Below the pieces are notes generated by a model that saw only the letters and a list, made by a program, of their open reading frames with translations, did no database searches and had not been told where the DNA came from. Below are positions 17,780 to 26,719 of a stretch of DNA of 33,220 nt, in pieces. Source of the DNA: an uncultured Succiniclasticum sp. Its GTDB lineage: Bacteria; Bacillota; Negativicutes; Acidaminococcales; Acidaminococcaceae. Location of the stretch: the NCBI GenBank assembly GCA_905235335.1, contig CAJOKZ010000008.1:1-33220 (forward strand). The letters are read 5' to 3'. The first letter of the stretch is position 1, and the number at the start of each line of letters is the position of its first letter. The translations under genes and the position numbers were made by a program.

Positions 17780-19249
17780 GTGAAGTTATACGAAAGTACC
17801 GTTCATGAGCTGCATGAACTGCTGCAGAATAAAAAGATCAGCTCGGTAGAGCTGACGAAAGCGGTATATGACCGCATCGACGAGGTGGAAGGCAAGGTCG
17901 ACGCCTATGTGACGCTGGACAGGGAGAACGCCATGGCCCAGGCCGCGAAGGTTGACGCCATGATCGCGGCCGGCGAGACTGTGAAGCCCCTGGCCGGTAT
18001 CCCGGGCGCCATCAAGGACAACATCAGCACCAAAGGGCTGCGCACCACCTGCTCATCCCATATCCTGGATAATTTTATCCCGATTTACGATGCCCATGTC
18101 ATCGAAAACCTGCGCAGGGACGAAACGATTTTCCTGGGCAAGACCAACATGGACGAATTCGCCATGGGGTCCACCACGGAAACTTCTTATTTTAAAAATA
18201 CCCACAACGCGTGGAACCTGAACTGTGTGCCGGGCGGCTCATCCGGCGGCAGCGCGGCGGCCATCGCGGCCGGCGAGGCCATCTGGTCTTTGGGTTCCGA
18301 TACCGGCGGCTCCATCCGCCAGCCGGCTTCCTTCAACGGCGTGACGGGCATCAAACCCACCTACGGCCGTGTTTCCCGTTATGGCTGCGTAGCTTTCGCT
18401 TCCTCCCTGGACCAGATCGGGCCCATAACCCGGGACGTGACGGACGCTGCCATCGTGCTGAATACCATTTCCGGCGTGGATGCCCACGATTCCACATCCC
18501 TGCCGGTTGACGTGCCTGACTTTACCAAAGCGCTGCGCCAGGACGTAAAAGGCCTGCGCATCGGCCTTCCGAAGGAATATTTCGGCGAAGGCATCGATGC
18601 CAAGGTAAAAGAGCAGATCATGCTGGCAGTGGAAAAATACAGGGAACTGGGCGCGGAGATCGTGGACATTTCCCTGCCTCATACGGAATATGCCGTCATC
18701 ACCTATTACATCATCGCGCCGGCCGAAGCGTCCGCCAACCTGGCCCGTTACGACGGCGTGCGTTACGGCTACCGGAACAAGGACGCGAGGAGCGCGCCGG
18801 AGATGACGAAGCTGAGCCGTACGGAAGGGTTCGGCAGCGAAGTTAAGCGCCGCATCATGCTGGGCACATATGTGCTGAGCTCCGGGTACTACGACGCATA
18901 TTATAAAAAAGCCATGCAGGTCCGCACCCTGATCCGCCGGGACTTTGACGAAGCATTCCAAAAGGTGGATGTGCTGCTGACGCCGACATCGCCGGTCGTT
19001 GCCTACCCGCTGGACGCGAAGATGGATCCGCTGACGATCTACATGCTGGACGTTACGACCATTCCGGTGAACATGGCAGGCCTGCCGGGCATCTCCATCC
19101 CCTGCGGGTTTGCGGACGGCATGCCGGTAGGGCTGCAGCTGATCGGCAAAGCGCTGGATGAAGAGACCCTGCTGCGGGCGGCCTACACCTTTGAGCAGGC
19201 TACGGAGTTCCACAAAGCGGTAGCGCCTTTGGGAGGTAACAAAGAATGA
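17780..19249 (+). CDS. gatA: Asp/Glu-tRNA amidotransferase subunit A
   Basis: Amidase-signature subunit that releases ammonia from glutamine. The Ser-cisSer-Lys triad is visible: the Lys of [10 protein letters not shown] (about residue 78), the Ser of [12 protein letters not shown] (about 155) and the nucleophile Ser of [13 protein letters not shown] (about 178). Its C-terminal [15 protein letters not shown] segment is typical. Starts at GTG 17780 after GGGGGCAAGG. The last four bases overlap the gatB start (ATGA), indicating coupled translation. Confidence 0.95.
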   Translation: MKLYESTVHELHELLQNKKISSVELTKAVYDRIDEVEGKVDAYVTLDRENAMAQAAKVDAMIAAGETVKPLAGIPGAIKDNISTKGLRTTCSSHILDNFIPIYDAHVIENLRRDETIFLGKTNMDEFAMGSTTETSYFKNTHNAWNLNCVPGGSSGGSAAAIAAGEAIWSLGSDTGGSIRQPASFNGVTGIKPTYGRVSRYGCVAFASSLDQIGPITRDVTDAAIVLNTISGVDAHDSTSLPVDVPDFTKALRQDVKGLRIGLPKEYFGEGIDAKVKEQIMLAVEKYRELGAEIVDISLPHTEYAVITYYIIAPAEASANLARYDGVRYGYRNKDARSAPEMTKLSRTEGFGSEVKRRIMLGTYVLSSGYYDAYYKKAMQVRTLIRRDFDEAFQKVDVLLTPTSPVVAYPLDAKMDPLTIYMLDVTTIPVNMAGLPGISIPCGFADGMPVGLQLIGKALDEETLLRAAYTFEQATEFHKAVAPLGGNKE

Positions 19250-20691
19250 AAAATTACATTACAGTCATCGGCCTGGAAGTGCATGCCGAATTAAAAACAA
19301 AGACCAAGGCGTTCTGTTCCTGCTCAACGGAATTCGGCGCGGAACCCAATACCCATGTGTGCCCGGTGTGCCTCGGCATGCCCGGCGCCCTGCCTGTGCT
19401 GAACAAACGGGTGGTGGAATTTGCCATTCGCGCGGGGCTGGCCTTAAATTGCGAAATCCAGAAGTTTAACAAGTTTGACCGTAAAAATTATTTCTATCCC
19501 GATCTGGCGAAGAACTACCAGATTTCCCAGTGGGATGAACCGATCTGTCTGGGCGGGCATATCGATATCCGGGTAAACGGCGAGAAGAAACGCATCGGCA
19601 TCACCCGCATCCATATGGAAGAAGATGCCGGCAAGCTGGTACACAGCGGCCTGACCATCAGCACCTCCGATTCTTCCGCGGTAGACTACAACCGCGCCGG
19701 GGTGCCCCTGATCGAAATCGTTTCCGAGCCGGATATGCGCAGCGCCGCGGAAGCCAGGGCCTACATGGAACAGTTGAAGGCGATCCTGGAATACACGGAT
19801 GTTTGCGACTGCAAGATGCAGGAGGGCAGCCTCCGCTGCGACGCGAATATTTCCGTCATGCCGGAAGGCGCCACGGAATTCGGGACCCGCGCGGAGATCA
19901 AGAACCTGAACTCTTTCCGGGCGCTGGAACGGGCCATCGAATACGAAGTGGAACGGCAGATCGAACTGGTGGAAGACGGCGGCCATGTAGTGCAGGAGAC
20001 CCGTACCTGGGACGATGCCAACGGGGTGACGCTGTCCATGCGTTCCAAGGAAGAAGCCCATGACTACCGGTATTTCCCGGAACCCGACCTGGTGCCGAAC
20101 AATCTGGACCAGGCGTGGATCGATGAAATCAAAGCGACCCTGCCGGAACTGCCTTCTGCCCGCAAGGAACGGCTGCTGGCAGAAGAGGTGCCGGAAGACA
20201 ACGCGGATATCATCGTGGCCAGCAAAAAGGTAGCGGATTATTTTGATGAAGGCACGAAAGCCACGAAGAACCTGAAGGCCCTGTCCAACTGGCTGATCGG
20301 GGATGTCGCCGGCTTCCTGAACGCGGAAGGCATTGAAATCGACGATCCGGAATTCAAGATCACGCCGGACCATCTGGGCGAACTGGTGAACCTGATCGAT
20401 AAGGGCGTCCTTTCCAGCAAGCTGGCGAAGCAGGTCTTCGCGGAGATGCTGAAAGAAAACGAGGCGCCGGAGGCTCTGGTGAAGAAACTGGGGCTGGAGC
20501 AGGTCAGCGACGCCGGTGAACTGGGCAGGCTGGTAGATGAAGTGCTGGCGGCCAATCCCCAGTCCGTTGCGGATTTCAAGGCCGGCAAGAAAAAAGCGAT
20601 CGGCTTCCTGGTGGGCCAGATTATGAAGGCGACCAAAGGCAAAGCCAATCCGGGCATGGTCAACAAGATGCTGATGGAAAAATTGCAATAA
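19246..20691 (+). CDS. gatB: Asp/Glu-tRNA amidotransferase subunit B
   Basis: Kinase/transamidase subunit that activates Glu- or Asp-tRNA. It has the IGLEVHAEL start, zinc cysteines (FCSCSTEF and CPVCLGMPG), the [14 protein letters not shown] segment, and the YRYFPEPDL motif. The C-terminal YqeY-like domain (from about residue 330) ends with [15 protein letters not shown]. 481 aa is full length. It ends the operon at a strong terminator. Confidence 0.95.
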   Translation: MKNYITVIGLEVHAELKTKTKAFCSCSTEFGAEPNTHVCPVCLGMPGALPVLNKRVVEFAIRAGLALNCEIQKFNKFDRKNYFYPDLAKNYQISQWDEPICLGGHIDIRVNGEKKRIGITRIHMEEDAGKLVHSGLTISTSDSSAVDYNRAGVPLIEIVSEPDMRSAAEARAYMEQLKAILEYTDVCDCKMQEGSLRCDANISVMPEGATEFGTRAEIKNLNSFRALERAIEYEVERQIELVEDGGHVVQETRTWDDANGVTLSMRSKEEAHDYRYFPEPDLVPNNLDQAWIDEIKATLPELPSARKERLLAEEVPEDNADIIVASKKVADYFDEGTKATKNLKALSNWLIGDVAGFLNAEGIEIDDPEFKITPDHLGELVNLIDKGVLSSKLAKQVFAEMLKENEAPEALVKKLGLEQVSDAGELGRLVDEVLAANPQSVADFKAGKKKAIGFLVGQIMKATKGKANPGMVNKMLMEKLQ

Positions 20692-20705
20692 TCATTGTCA
20701 AACAT

Positions 20706-20742
20706 AAAAAGACTGCTGGCAGTTTTGTCAGCAGTCTTTTTT
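20706..20742 (+). terminator. intrinsic terminator of gatCAB
   Basis: GACTGCTG (20711-20718) pairs with CAGCAGTC (20729-20736), flanked by A5 and T6. It is symmetrical enough to work on both strands. Confidence 0.9.
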
Positions 20743-20813
20743 ATCGTTTCCACGGCATCTTTCGCAGAGAAACCGCAAAACATTTTTTCCGCATCCTTTA
20801 ACGGACTCCGATA

Positions 20814-21056
20814 CTACCATCCCATCTCGTTTAATACATAGTCCTTAAACCGGAACAAAGCATATAACGGTATGGACCACACATGCGTATCTCCATCCAT
20901 ATGATCCCCTACGTTTTTCAGGGAAACCTTGATTGTCATCTTTGGTTTGTATCTTTGGCAAAATAAATGCAGGCTCTTGGCTTTAGTATTCGCTGCAGAC
21001 TTTACCTCGACCGGTAAAAGCATATCTTCATCGAGCGGAAATTTCCAAAGCCAAGT
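20814..21056 (-). pseudogene. C-terminal remnant of a DUF4143-type AAA ATPase
   Basis: The open frame on the minus strand has PVEVKSAANTKAKSLHLF at its start and SIPLYALFRFKDYV at its end, with YKPKMTIKVSLKN between. This matches, from memory, the C-terminal end of the DUF4143 domain of prokaryotic AAA-type ATPases of about 400 residues. It is cut off upstream by a stop (21057-21059), and nothing resembling the ATPase core is present in the rest of the 20692-21205 gap. It is treated as a decayed fragment. Confidence 0.6.
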
Positions 21057-21145
21057 TCAAAAAAGTTTTCCATGTTCCTCCTGTCCCACTGTCTAAATCA
21101 TTCTCTTTTTCACATCCGGAAGCACGTGACCGCAGAAACAATCAA

Positions 21146-21188
21146 CGCCCCCTGCCAGCCCGGCTGTGAAGCGGGTTGAAAGGGGGCG
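21146..21188 (-). terminator. terminator-like inverted repeat of lytR
   Basis: CGCCCCCT (21146-21153) and AGGGGGCG (21181-21188) form an 8-bp perfect stem just beyond the response regulator stop codon. Only a poor T-tract follows on the minus strand (TTGATTGTTT). Confidence 0.5.
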
Positions 21189-21205
21189 CTGTTTGTTACG
21201 GCTGC

Positions 21206-21937
21206 CTACAGATTGATAAATTTCTTAAAGTCCTGCAGGTAATGGCGGGAGACCGGAATATCTTTATGGGAACAGTTTTCCAGGGTGAGGATGAACGTAT
21301 CGTTGAACCAGGGGATAATTTCTTTGACTTTATTGATATTCACGATGAAACACTTGTGCGTGCGCAGGAATCCGTGCCCGCTTAACTTTCGCTCCAGTTC
21401 CTTCAGCGGGGTGTTGATCTCAAAGATCCCTTTTTCCGAATAGACCAGGATGTGCTGCTGGTCGGATTTGATGAGGCTGATTTCCGTTTCCGCGTTCAGA
21501 AGCAGCATTTTTTCATTATGCCAGATAGGAAATTTTAAATTCTCTGAAGGCGCTTTGTTATTGGAAAGTTGTTTTTTCAGATTTCGGAACCGCATGATGG
21601 AAGCGAGGATTCGCTCCTGGGAATAGGGCTTCAGAATATAATCGAAAGCGTTCAGCTCAAAGGCCTTGACTGCAAACTGGTCGAACCCGGTGGCAAAGAT
21701 GATATACGGCGGGTTTTGTACTGTCGACTTAATGATCTTCGCAATCTCGATCCCGTTGATCTGCGGCATTTCGATGTCCAGGAAGATCAGGTCCGCGGAC
21801 CCTTTGTGAAGAAAGTCCAGCGCTTCCTGTCCCAGGGAACATTCCGCTACGATCTCCACGTCCCTGATGTTTAAAAGAAAAGAGGAAAGTTCCTGGCGGG
21901 TTGGGAATTCGTCGTCAACAATTATCACTCTAATCAC
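21206..21937 (-). CDS. lytR: LytTR-family response regulator
   Basis: 243-residue response regulator. The N-terminal receiver has the acidic pair in IIVDDE, the phosphoacceptor Asp in LIFLDIEMPQING and the conserved Lys in LKPYSQER. The C-terminal LytTR DNA-binding domain (about 135-243) includes VYSEKGIFEINTPLKELE and FLRTHKCFIVNINKVKEI. Starts at GTG 21937, six bases after AGGAGGAAC, and overlaps the kinase gene by 8 bases. The pair faces away from the nitrilase/symporter genes, which are plausible targets; related systems often control an adjacent transporter. Confidence 0.92.
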   Translation of the reverse strand: MIRVIIVDDEFPTRQELSSFLLNIRDVEIVAECSLGQEALDFLHKGSADLIFLDIEMPQINGIEIAKIIKSTVQNPPYIIFATGFDQFAVKAFELNAFDYILKPYSQERILASIMRFRNLKKQLSNNKAPSENLKFPIWHNEKMLLLNAETEISLIKSDQQHILVYSEKGIFEINTPLKELERKLSGHGFLRTHKCFIVNINKVKEIIPWFNDTFILTLENCSHKDIPVSRHYLQDFKKFINL

Positions 21938-23597
21938 TGTACAGTTCCTCCTGCATCGGTATTTTCATGGAAACGATTGTACCCTTGTTTTTCCGGCTGA
22001 ATATATGCAGCCGGTTTTTGTTTCCATATAGGGTTTTCAGCCGTTTATTGACATTGGATAAGCCGATGGATTTTTTGGGGATGGAGTCATCCAGGGCAGT
22101 CGCCAGGGTTTCCCGGTCAATTCCCAATCCGTCATCGATTACGGTGATCCGGAAGAAAGACCGTCTCTCATCGATCCGTATGGTGATCTTTCCGCCGGAA
22201 ATTTTCGGATACAGGCCGTGCTTGATGGCGTTTTCCACAATCGGCTGCAGGATCAGGGCGGGCACCAGAAAGCTGTTTTCCGTGTCCAGTTCGTATGCGA
22301 CCCGGAGCCGTTCCCCAAAGCGCGCCTGTTCCAGATGGATATAAGCGTTGATGTGCTGCAGTTCTTCCCGGATAGTGATCATGGTATCCGCGTCAGCCAG
22401 GTTTTTGCGGTAGTAATTGGCAAGATCATTGATCAGCGTTTTGGCCGTCTGCGCGTTGGTGGAACAAAAATAGCTGATGGTGCTCAGCGCATTGAACAGG
22501 AAATGAGGGTTGATCTGGGACTGAAGGGCTTTGATTTCCGCCCGCTGCAGAAGATCCGCCTTTTCCTTGATAACATGAAACGTCAGCTGCGTGGATATCA
22601 GCGTGCCGATACCGTTGATCAGGGTTTCCTCCAGCGGGGAGATCCGGTTTTCCAGGATGTGTCCTGCGCAAAGGTAGCCGTACTTTCTTTTGTCTTCATA
22701 AATCGGCACGGTCAGGCAGTCGCGGATCACATCCAGCTTTTTTTCGGGAAAGACAAGTTTATGTTTGAAAAGTGTGTGGAAGTCATTTTCCAGAAACGCG
22801 ACAAAGGGCGCTTCCGTCCGGTACGAGGTGAAACCCAGGACTTCATCCATGGAGGTGATCGCGACAAAATCAAAGGTTTCCGCTTCTTTTATAATAATAT
22901 CCACGGTTTCCGAAGCGCTTTTTTCATTAAGCCCGTTCTGCAAGATGGAAAGGGCGCTGTTGGTAATCTTTAATGCGATCTTGGCGCTGATCCCTTCAAA
23001 TTTTTCCTGCTGGTTGTAAAAATCTTCCAGGATCATCATAAAAGCCCCGGTGCCGAATGTTGCTGAAAAAAGAATCGGGAAGACGCCGTCTTCCAACGTA
23101 TAAGGGGCGGGGCTTGTATCGCGGGCAAACAGCAGCATGGCGCCCATCGTTATGGAAGTGAAAATAAAAGCGATGGCGCCGGAATCGGCATACACGTATT
23201 TTTGTTTCTGCAGCCATTTGGAAAGCAGTCCCGCCCCCAGGCCTTCCGCTACCGTCAGAAATGCGGCAAGCGGGATATAGGGACCGACCAGCGCTGAAGA
23301 AATCAGGGCGATGGCGCAGCCTGTGACAAACCCTGTAACGGGCCCGCCGATCAACCCCGCTGTGATCACAAAAACGCTGTGGTTATTCAGGACTACGGTG
23401 GGAAGGAGAGTTCCGCAGTATATGTCAAGCCCGCCGACAAATGAAAAGAACAGGATAATACGCAGTTTGCTCCACGATTTTTTCTGCAGTGTGATAATCG
23501 TATTCCGTAACAGCGCAGTGCGGCACAGGAGTGAGAAAACAATCAGGGCGAGATAGATCCTGGCGCACAGGTGGATCAGCGTTTCATACCATGCCAT
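21930..23597 (-). CDS. lytS: LytS-type sensor histidine kinase
   Basis: 555-residue membrane kinase. The N-terminus holds the 5TM-LYT receptor region (about 1-190) with the GLDIYCGTLLPTVVLNNHSVFV and GLIGGPVTGFVTG segments that mark LytS/BtsS/YpdA-like sensors. A GAF-like domain spans about 210-340. The phospho-His lies in INPHFLFNALSTI, and the ATPase has the N-box PIVENAIKHGL and the G-box DDGLGID. Relatives sense pyruvate or related small molecules, or membrane state; the ligand here is unknown. Translation is coupled with the regulator by an 8-base overlap. Confidence 0.92.
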   Translation of the reverse strand: MAWYETLIHLCARIYLALIVFSLLCRTALLRNTIITLQKKSWSKLRIILFFSFVGGLDIYCGTLLPTVVLNNHSVFVITAGLIGGPVTGFVTGCAIALISSALVGPYIPLAAFLTVAEGLGAGLLSKWLQKQKYVYADSGAIAFIFTSITMGAMLLFARDTSPAPYTLEDGVFPILFSATFGTGAFMMILEDFYNQQEKFEGISAKIALKITNSALSILQNGLNEKSASETVDIIIKEAETFDFVAITSMDEVLGFTSYRTEAPFVAFLENDFHTLFKHKLVFPEKKLDVIRDCLTVPIYEDKRKYGYLCAGHILENRISPLEETLINGIGTLISTQLTFHVIKEKADLLQRAEIKALQSQINPHFLFNALSTISYFCSTNAQTAKTLINDLANYYRKNLADADTMITIREELQHINAYIHLEQARFGERLRVAYELDTENSFLVPALILQPIVENAIKHGLYPKISGGKITIRIDERRSFFRITVIDDGLGIDRETLATALDDSIPKKSIGLSNVNKRLKTLYGNKNRLHIFSRKNKGTIVSMKIPMQEELYSD

Positions 23598-23721
23598 AAT
23601 TTCACCTGTTCTTTTCAGATTCTGACGTTGCAGTGTCAGGTAAGGTCCGTATCTCCGGAAAGCCGTGTCTGTGATAAAAATATATATTTTTTCAATTCAA
23701 TCATTTACATCCCTGGTATTA

Positions 23722-23750
23722 ATTTTATCGAATCATTCCCGCAATGTCAA
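23722..23750 (-). promoter_or_regulatory. sigma-A promoter of lytSR
   Basis: On the minus strand TTGACA (23750-23745), a 17-base spacer and TAAAAT (23727-23722), a near-consensus promoter. It gives a leader of about 115 bases to the lytS start. The rest of the 23598-23969 gap is AT-rich, with weak plus-strand -10-like elements (TATGCT 23895, CATAAT 23855) and one LytTR-like half site ACAGTTTAT (23842-23850). Confidence 0.75.
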
Positions 23751-23969
23751 AACATATCGGGTAATTGTATACGCTAAAAGGCGTTTTTCGGTTCGATGTC
23801 GTTTTTCCTTTCGCAACTAAAATTGAAATACCGCACAAAAAACAGTTTATTTGTCATAATAAAGCCCAAAAAATTTTTCCCGGAAAATCTGTGCTATGCT
23901 TAAAATGGCAAAAGCTCAATGGAGCATTCAGTCGATCTGTAAAAAGTATTAAAAATGGGAGGCGATAGG

Positions 23970-24782
23970 ATGAAAATGAAAGTTGCTGCAATCCAAATGA
24001 ACTGCGAGCTGGCCAATGTTGATGCAAATCTTGCCAAAGCAGAAACCCTCTTGAAAGAAGCCGTAGAAAAAGGAGCCAAATGGGTCGTTTTCCCTGAGCT
24101 TTTTAATACGGCATACTGGATCCCCAAACAGGATGTGGAACTGGCGGAAGACATCCCCGGCGGGCGTACCACCCAGTGGATGATCGAACAGGCCAAAAAA
24201 TATCAGATCCTGGTTTCCGGCTGCATCCTGGCTACCACACCCAATAAAGGCATTATTACCGATACGGCTCTTACCGTTGATGAAAACGGCGTGCTCGGAA
24301 CCTACGACAAGGTCCATCTGTGGGACAATGAGGAACTCCGTTTCCAGAACGGTTCCAAAGTACCGGCTCCCGTTTCTTACGGCGACCTGCATATCGGCAT
24401 GCAGATCTGCTATGAGATCGGATTCCCCGACATTTCCCGCCTGATGGTCTTAAAAGGCGCCAACGTGATCATCTATCCGGCTGCCTTCGGCCGCGCCCGC
24501 TATTACGTATGGGATATCCAGTCCAAAGCCCGGGCGCTGGAAAACGGCATCTATGTAATCGCCGTCAACCGGGCGGGCGTGGATGACAACACCGTGTTCC
24601 TGGGCGGCCATTCCCGCATCGTAGCGCCGAACGGAGATGTACTCTGTGAAGCGGGAAGGGATGAAGACGCGGTCCTGGTGGCCGAGATCGATATCGACAA
24701 ATGTACCGAAGCCCGCCGCACCGTTCCGTATCTTCGCGATCTGAACAAGGCGCTCATCAAATCGGAATGGGAAAAAATTTAA
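23970..24782 (+). CDS. nitrilase-superfamily amidohydrolase
   Basis: 270-residue carbon-nitrogen hydrolase with the E-K-C triad: Glu in VFPELFNTAYW, Lys in YDKVHLWDNE and Cys in QICYEIGFPD. It hydrolyses a small amide, such as an omega-amide or N-carbamoyl compound. GGGAGG (23957-23962) precedes ATG 23970. A Na+:solute symporter follows 36 bases later, suggesting uptake and hydrolysis of the same amide. A LytSR system is divergent. The specific substrate cannot be told from sequence; members closest in style are often named N-carbamoylputrescine amidase-like or omega-amidase-like. Confidence 0.85.
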   Translation: MKMKVAAIQMNCELANVDANLAKAETLLKEAVEKGAKWVVFPELFNTAYWIPKQDVELAEDIPGGRTTQWMIEQAKKYQILVSGCILATTPNKGIITDTALTVDENGVLGTYDKVHLWDNEELRFQNGSKVPAPVSYGDLHIGMQICYEIGFPDISRLMVLKGANVIIYPAAFGRARYYVWDIQSKARALENGIYVIAVNRAGVDDNTVFLGGHSRIVAPNGDVLCEAGRDEDAVLVAEIDIDKCTEARRTVPYLRDLNKALIKSEWEKI

Positions 24783-24818
24783 ATGCGGTAAAAAATACAC
24801 AGTGAAGGAGGAAAATCA

Positions 24819-26294
24819 ATGTCACTCAATACCTGGATGATATGCGGCCTGGCCCTTTACGTATGTTTTGTAATTTACGTCGGCTTTCTGGGCGCAAAAA
24901 AGATCAAGGGCTTAAGCGATTTTGCCGTAGCCGGCGAATCCATGGGCCCGATTCCGCTGGGACTTGCGTTTGCCGCTTCGTTCTTCTCTGCGGCAACCTT
25001 TATGGGATATGTGGGCTTCTGCTATGCATGGGGCGCCACCGGTTTATGGATCTTCCTGGCCATCTTCGGCGCATCCACCCTGGGGTTCATCCTGCTGGCC
25101 AAAGGGGTCCGGAACAGTAACGTGGAACTAAAATCAATATCCATGGCAGACTGGCTTGCCAAACGGTATAACAGCGACGTGCTGCGCGGCCTGTGCTCCA
25201 TCGTGTTCATCATTCAGATCTTCTACATTGCCGGTCAGTTCTCCGCAGGCGGATCTCTTCTGTCCGGCATGATCAGCGGACTTGATTACACCACGGCGAT
25301 CATCGGCGTGACCGTCATCACTGTTTTATACGTAACCGTCGGCGGACTTTTCGCAGACGTTTACACCAGTATCGGTCAGATGTGCCTTATGATTTTCGCC
25401 GGCGTGTTTGTCTTCCTGTCCGGCCTGACCCTGTTCAAAGGCGGTCTGACGGAAGTATCCGACATCCTCGCAGCCCAGAATCCGTTCTTTGTAACGGCGA
25501 CCAATCCCGGTTCGCTGCATATGTACAGCTACGCCGCGATTTTCGGCGTCATGTTCATCGAGTTCGCTTTTGCGGGCCAGCCTCAGCTGCTGAATAAGAT
25601 CATGGCGTTAAAGAATCCCAAAGATATGTCCAAGATGATCTGGACCTGGATCTTCGCTTCCTTCTGCTGCCTGCTGGTTATGTTCGGCGGCCTGTACATG
25701 AGAGCGCTGGATCCTACCCTGAAGGTAGCGGATAATGCGGTTATTGAATATGTAAAATTATTCCACCCCATCATCAGCACCATCTTATCCGTCGCGATTG
25801 TTGCGGCCCTGATGTCCACTGCATGCGGCCTGATCCTGGTTATTACGACCTGCATCAGCAACGACCTGTTCTTAAAGACCCTTGTCAAACATAAGATCAT
25901 CGATATGGATGAAGAAAAGGCGGAGAGCGTTGCATACGGCATGACAAAGATACTGCCGGCCGTCATCGGCGCCATCTCACTGTATCTCGTATTTAATCCG
26001 CCCCCGTTCATGGGTGTTATGGTGTGGATCGGCATTTCCGGCGTATCCGCGGCGACCCTCGCCCCCCTGATCTTCGCGCTGTTCTTCCCGCAAATCGCAA
26101 ATTCCAAAGCAGCTATCATCGGCGCCATTGTGGGTGAAGGCGTGTACTTCTACCTGTATCTCATCGCCCACATTGAACGCAGCGTTATGGCAGCCGGCGC
26201 CTGGGGCGTTTTAGTCAGCTTTGTGGTAATGTTTATCCTTGGCAACCTCTGGAAGAGCGATCTGCCCGAGGTAGTCAATAAGGGCAAGAAATAA
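24819..26294 (+). CDS. sodium:solute symporter (SSS family)
   Basis: 491-residue polytopic protein with about 13 membrane segments. Family signatures are the DFAVAGESMGPIPLGLAFAA start, the SAATFMGYVGF segment of TM2, a GGLFADVYTSIGQM segment and AALMSTACGLILVITTCISND in TM8-9. It imports a small organic substrate with Na+. AAGGAGG precedes ATG 24819. It is grouped with the nitrilase upstream and a 30-residue membrane peptide downstream, and all three share one terminator at 26461. I would not name a specific substrate; pantothenate- and proline-type relatives are equally possible by eye. Confidence 0.9.
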   Translation: MSLNTWMICGLALYVCFVIYVGFLGAKKIKGLSDFAVAGESMGPIPLGLAFAASFFSAATFMGYVGFCYAWGATGLWIFLAIFGASTLGFILLAKGVRNSNVELKSISMADWLAKRYNSDVLRGLCSIVFIIQIFYIAGQFSAGGSLLSGMISGLDYTTAIIGVTVITVLYVTVGGLFADVYTSIGQMCLMIFAGVFVFLSGLTLFKGGLTEVSDILAAQNPFFVTATNPGSLHMYSYAAIFGVMFIEFAFAGQPQLLNKIMALKNPKDMSKMIWTWIFASFCCLLVMFGGLYMRALDPTLKVADNAVIEYVKLFHPIISTILSVAIVAALMSTACGLILVITTCISNDLFLKTLVKHKIIDMDEEKAESVAYGMTKILPAVIGAISLYLVFNPPPFMGVMVWIGISGVSAATLAPLIFALFFPQIANSKAAIIGAIVGEGVYFYLYLIAHIERSVMAAGAWGVLVSFVVMFILGNLWKSDLPEVVNKGKK

Positions 26295-26310
26295 AGGAGG
26301 GCGATCCGAT

Positions 26311-26403
26311 ATGTTATGGCATAGTCCGATGTTAACAATCTGGGCAGGGCTCTGTGTGTTTACCGTTATACTTTCCTACATCCTCCTGAAAAAATGGTAC
26401 TGA
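26311..26403 (+). CDS. 30-residue single-pass membrane peptide, probable symporter accessory subunit
   Basis: Small frame missed by length cut-offs. AAAGGAGG (26293-26300) overlaps the symporter stop codon and lies 10 bases from ATG 26311, a stronger site than most in this window. The peptide begins MLWHSPMLTIW, has one hydrophobic helix (about 8-26), and ends KKWY, giving an inside-positive C-terminus. Tiny accessory proteins of this size occur downstream of some SSS symporters (symporter small accessory protein), which this resembles in place and length. Coding status rests on the ribosome site, hydropathy and position. Confidence 0.7.
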   Translation: MLWHSPMLTIWAGLCVFTVILSYILLKKWY

Positions 26404-26460
26404 CCTTCAGACACGGTAATACCATGATAACCGTATTCACACCATCCGTCTGACCCGGTT

Positions 26461-26560
26461 AATGGCCCCCAATTGTATTCGGTGACACGGCCGATATATT
26501 TTCTGTCCGCTGTCATTGATTGAAAACCAGACCTAACAATCAGGGGCCATTATATTTTTT
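26461..26560 (+). terminator. long structured terminator of the nitrilase-symporter operon
   Basis: AATGGCCCC (26461-26469) pairs with GGGGCCATT (26543-26551), continued inward by ATTGT/ACAAT across a 2x2 internal loop. A second hairpin in the loop pairs GTGACACGG with CCGcTGTCAT. A TATATTTTTT tract follows. The remainder of the 26404-26719 gap has an inverted repeat AAAGACA-GGAC-TGTCTTT at 26605 and no gene. Confidence 0.75.
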
Positions 26561-26719
26561 ACCTTTTTTCGCCCTGAAGCGGGGAAGAAAAGACACTTAT
26601 CAGGAAAGACAGGACTGTCTTTTGCCCCGGGCGTTCAGAAGAAAATAGGATCATGAGGCTGCAACAAACTGCTTTTAAAAGAAATTAAGGAAAGACACGG
26701 CAAATGCGAGGAAGCATGC

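Noticed and set aside
26605-26622. Inverted repeat AAAGACA-GGAC-TGTCTTT ahead of the permease gene
   Set aside because: It could be an operator, but with 7-base arms in a 300-base gap it is not significant on its own.
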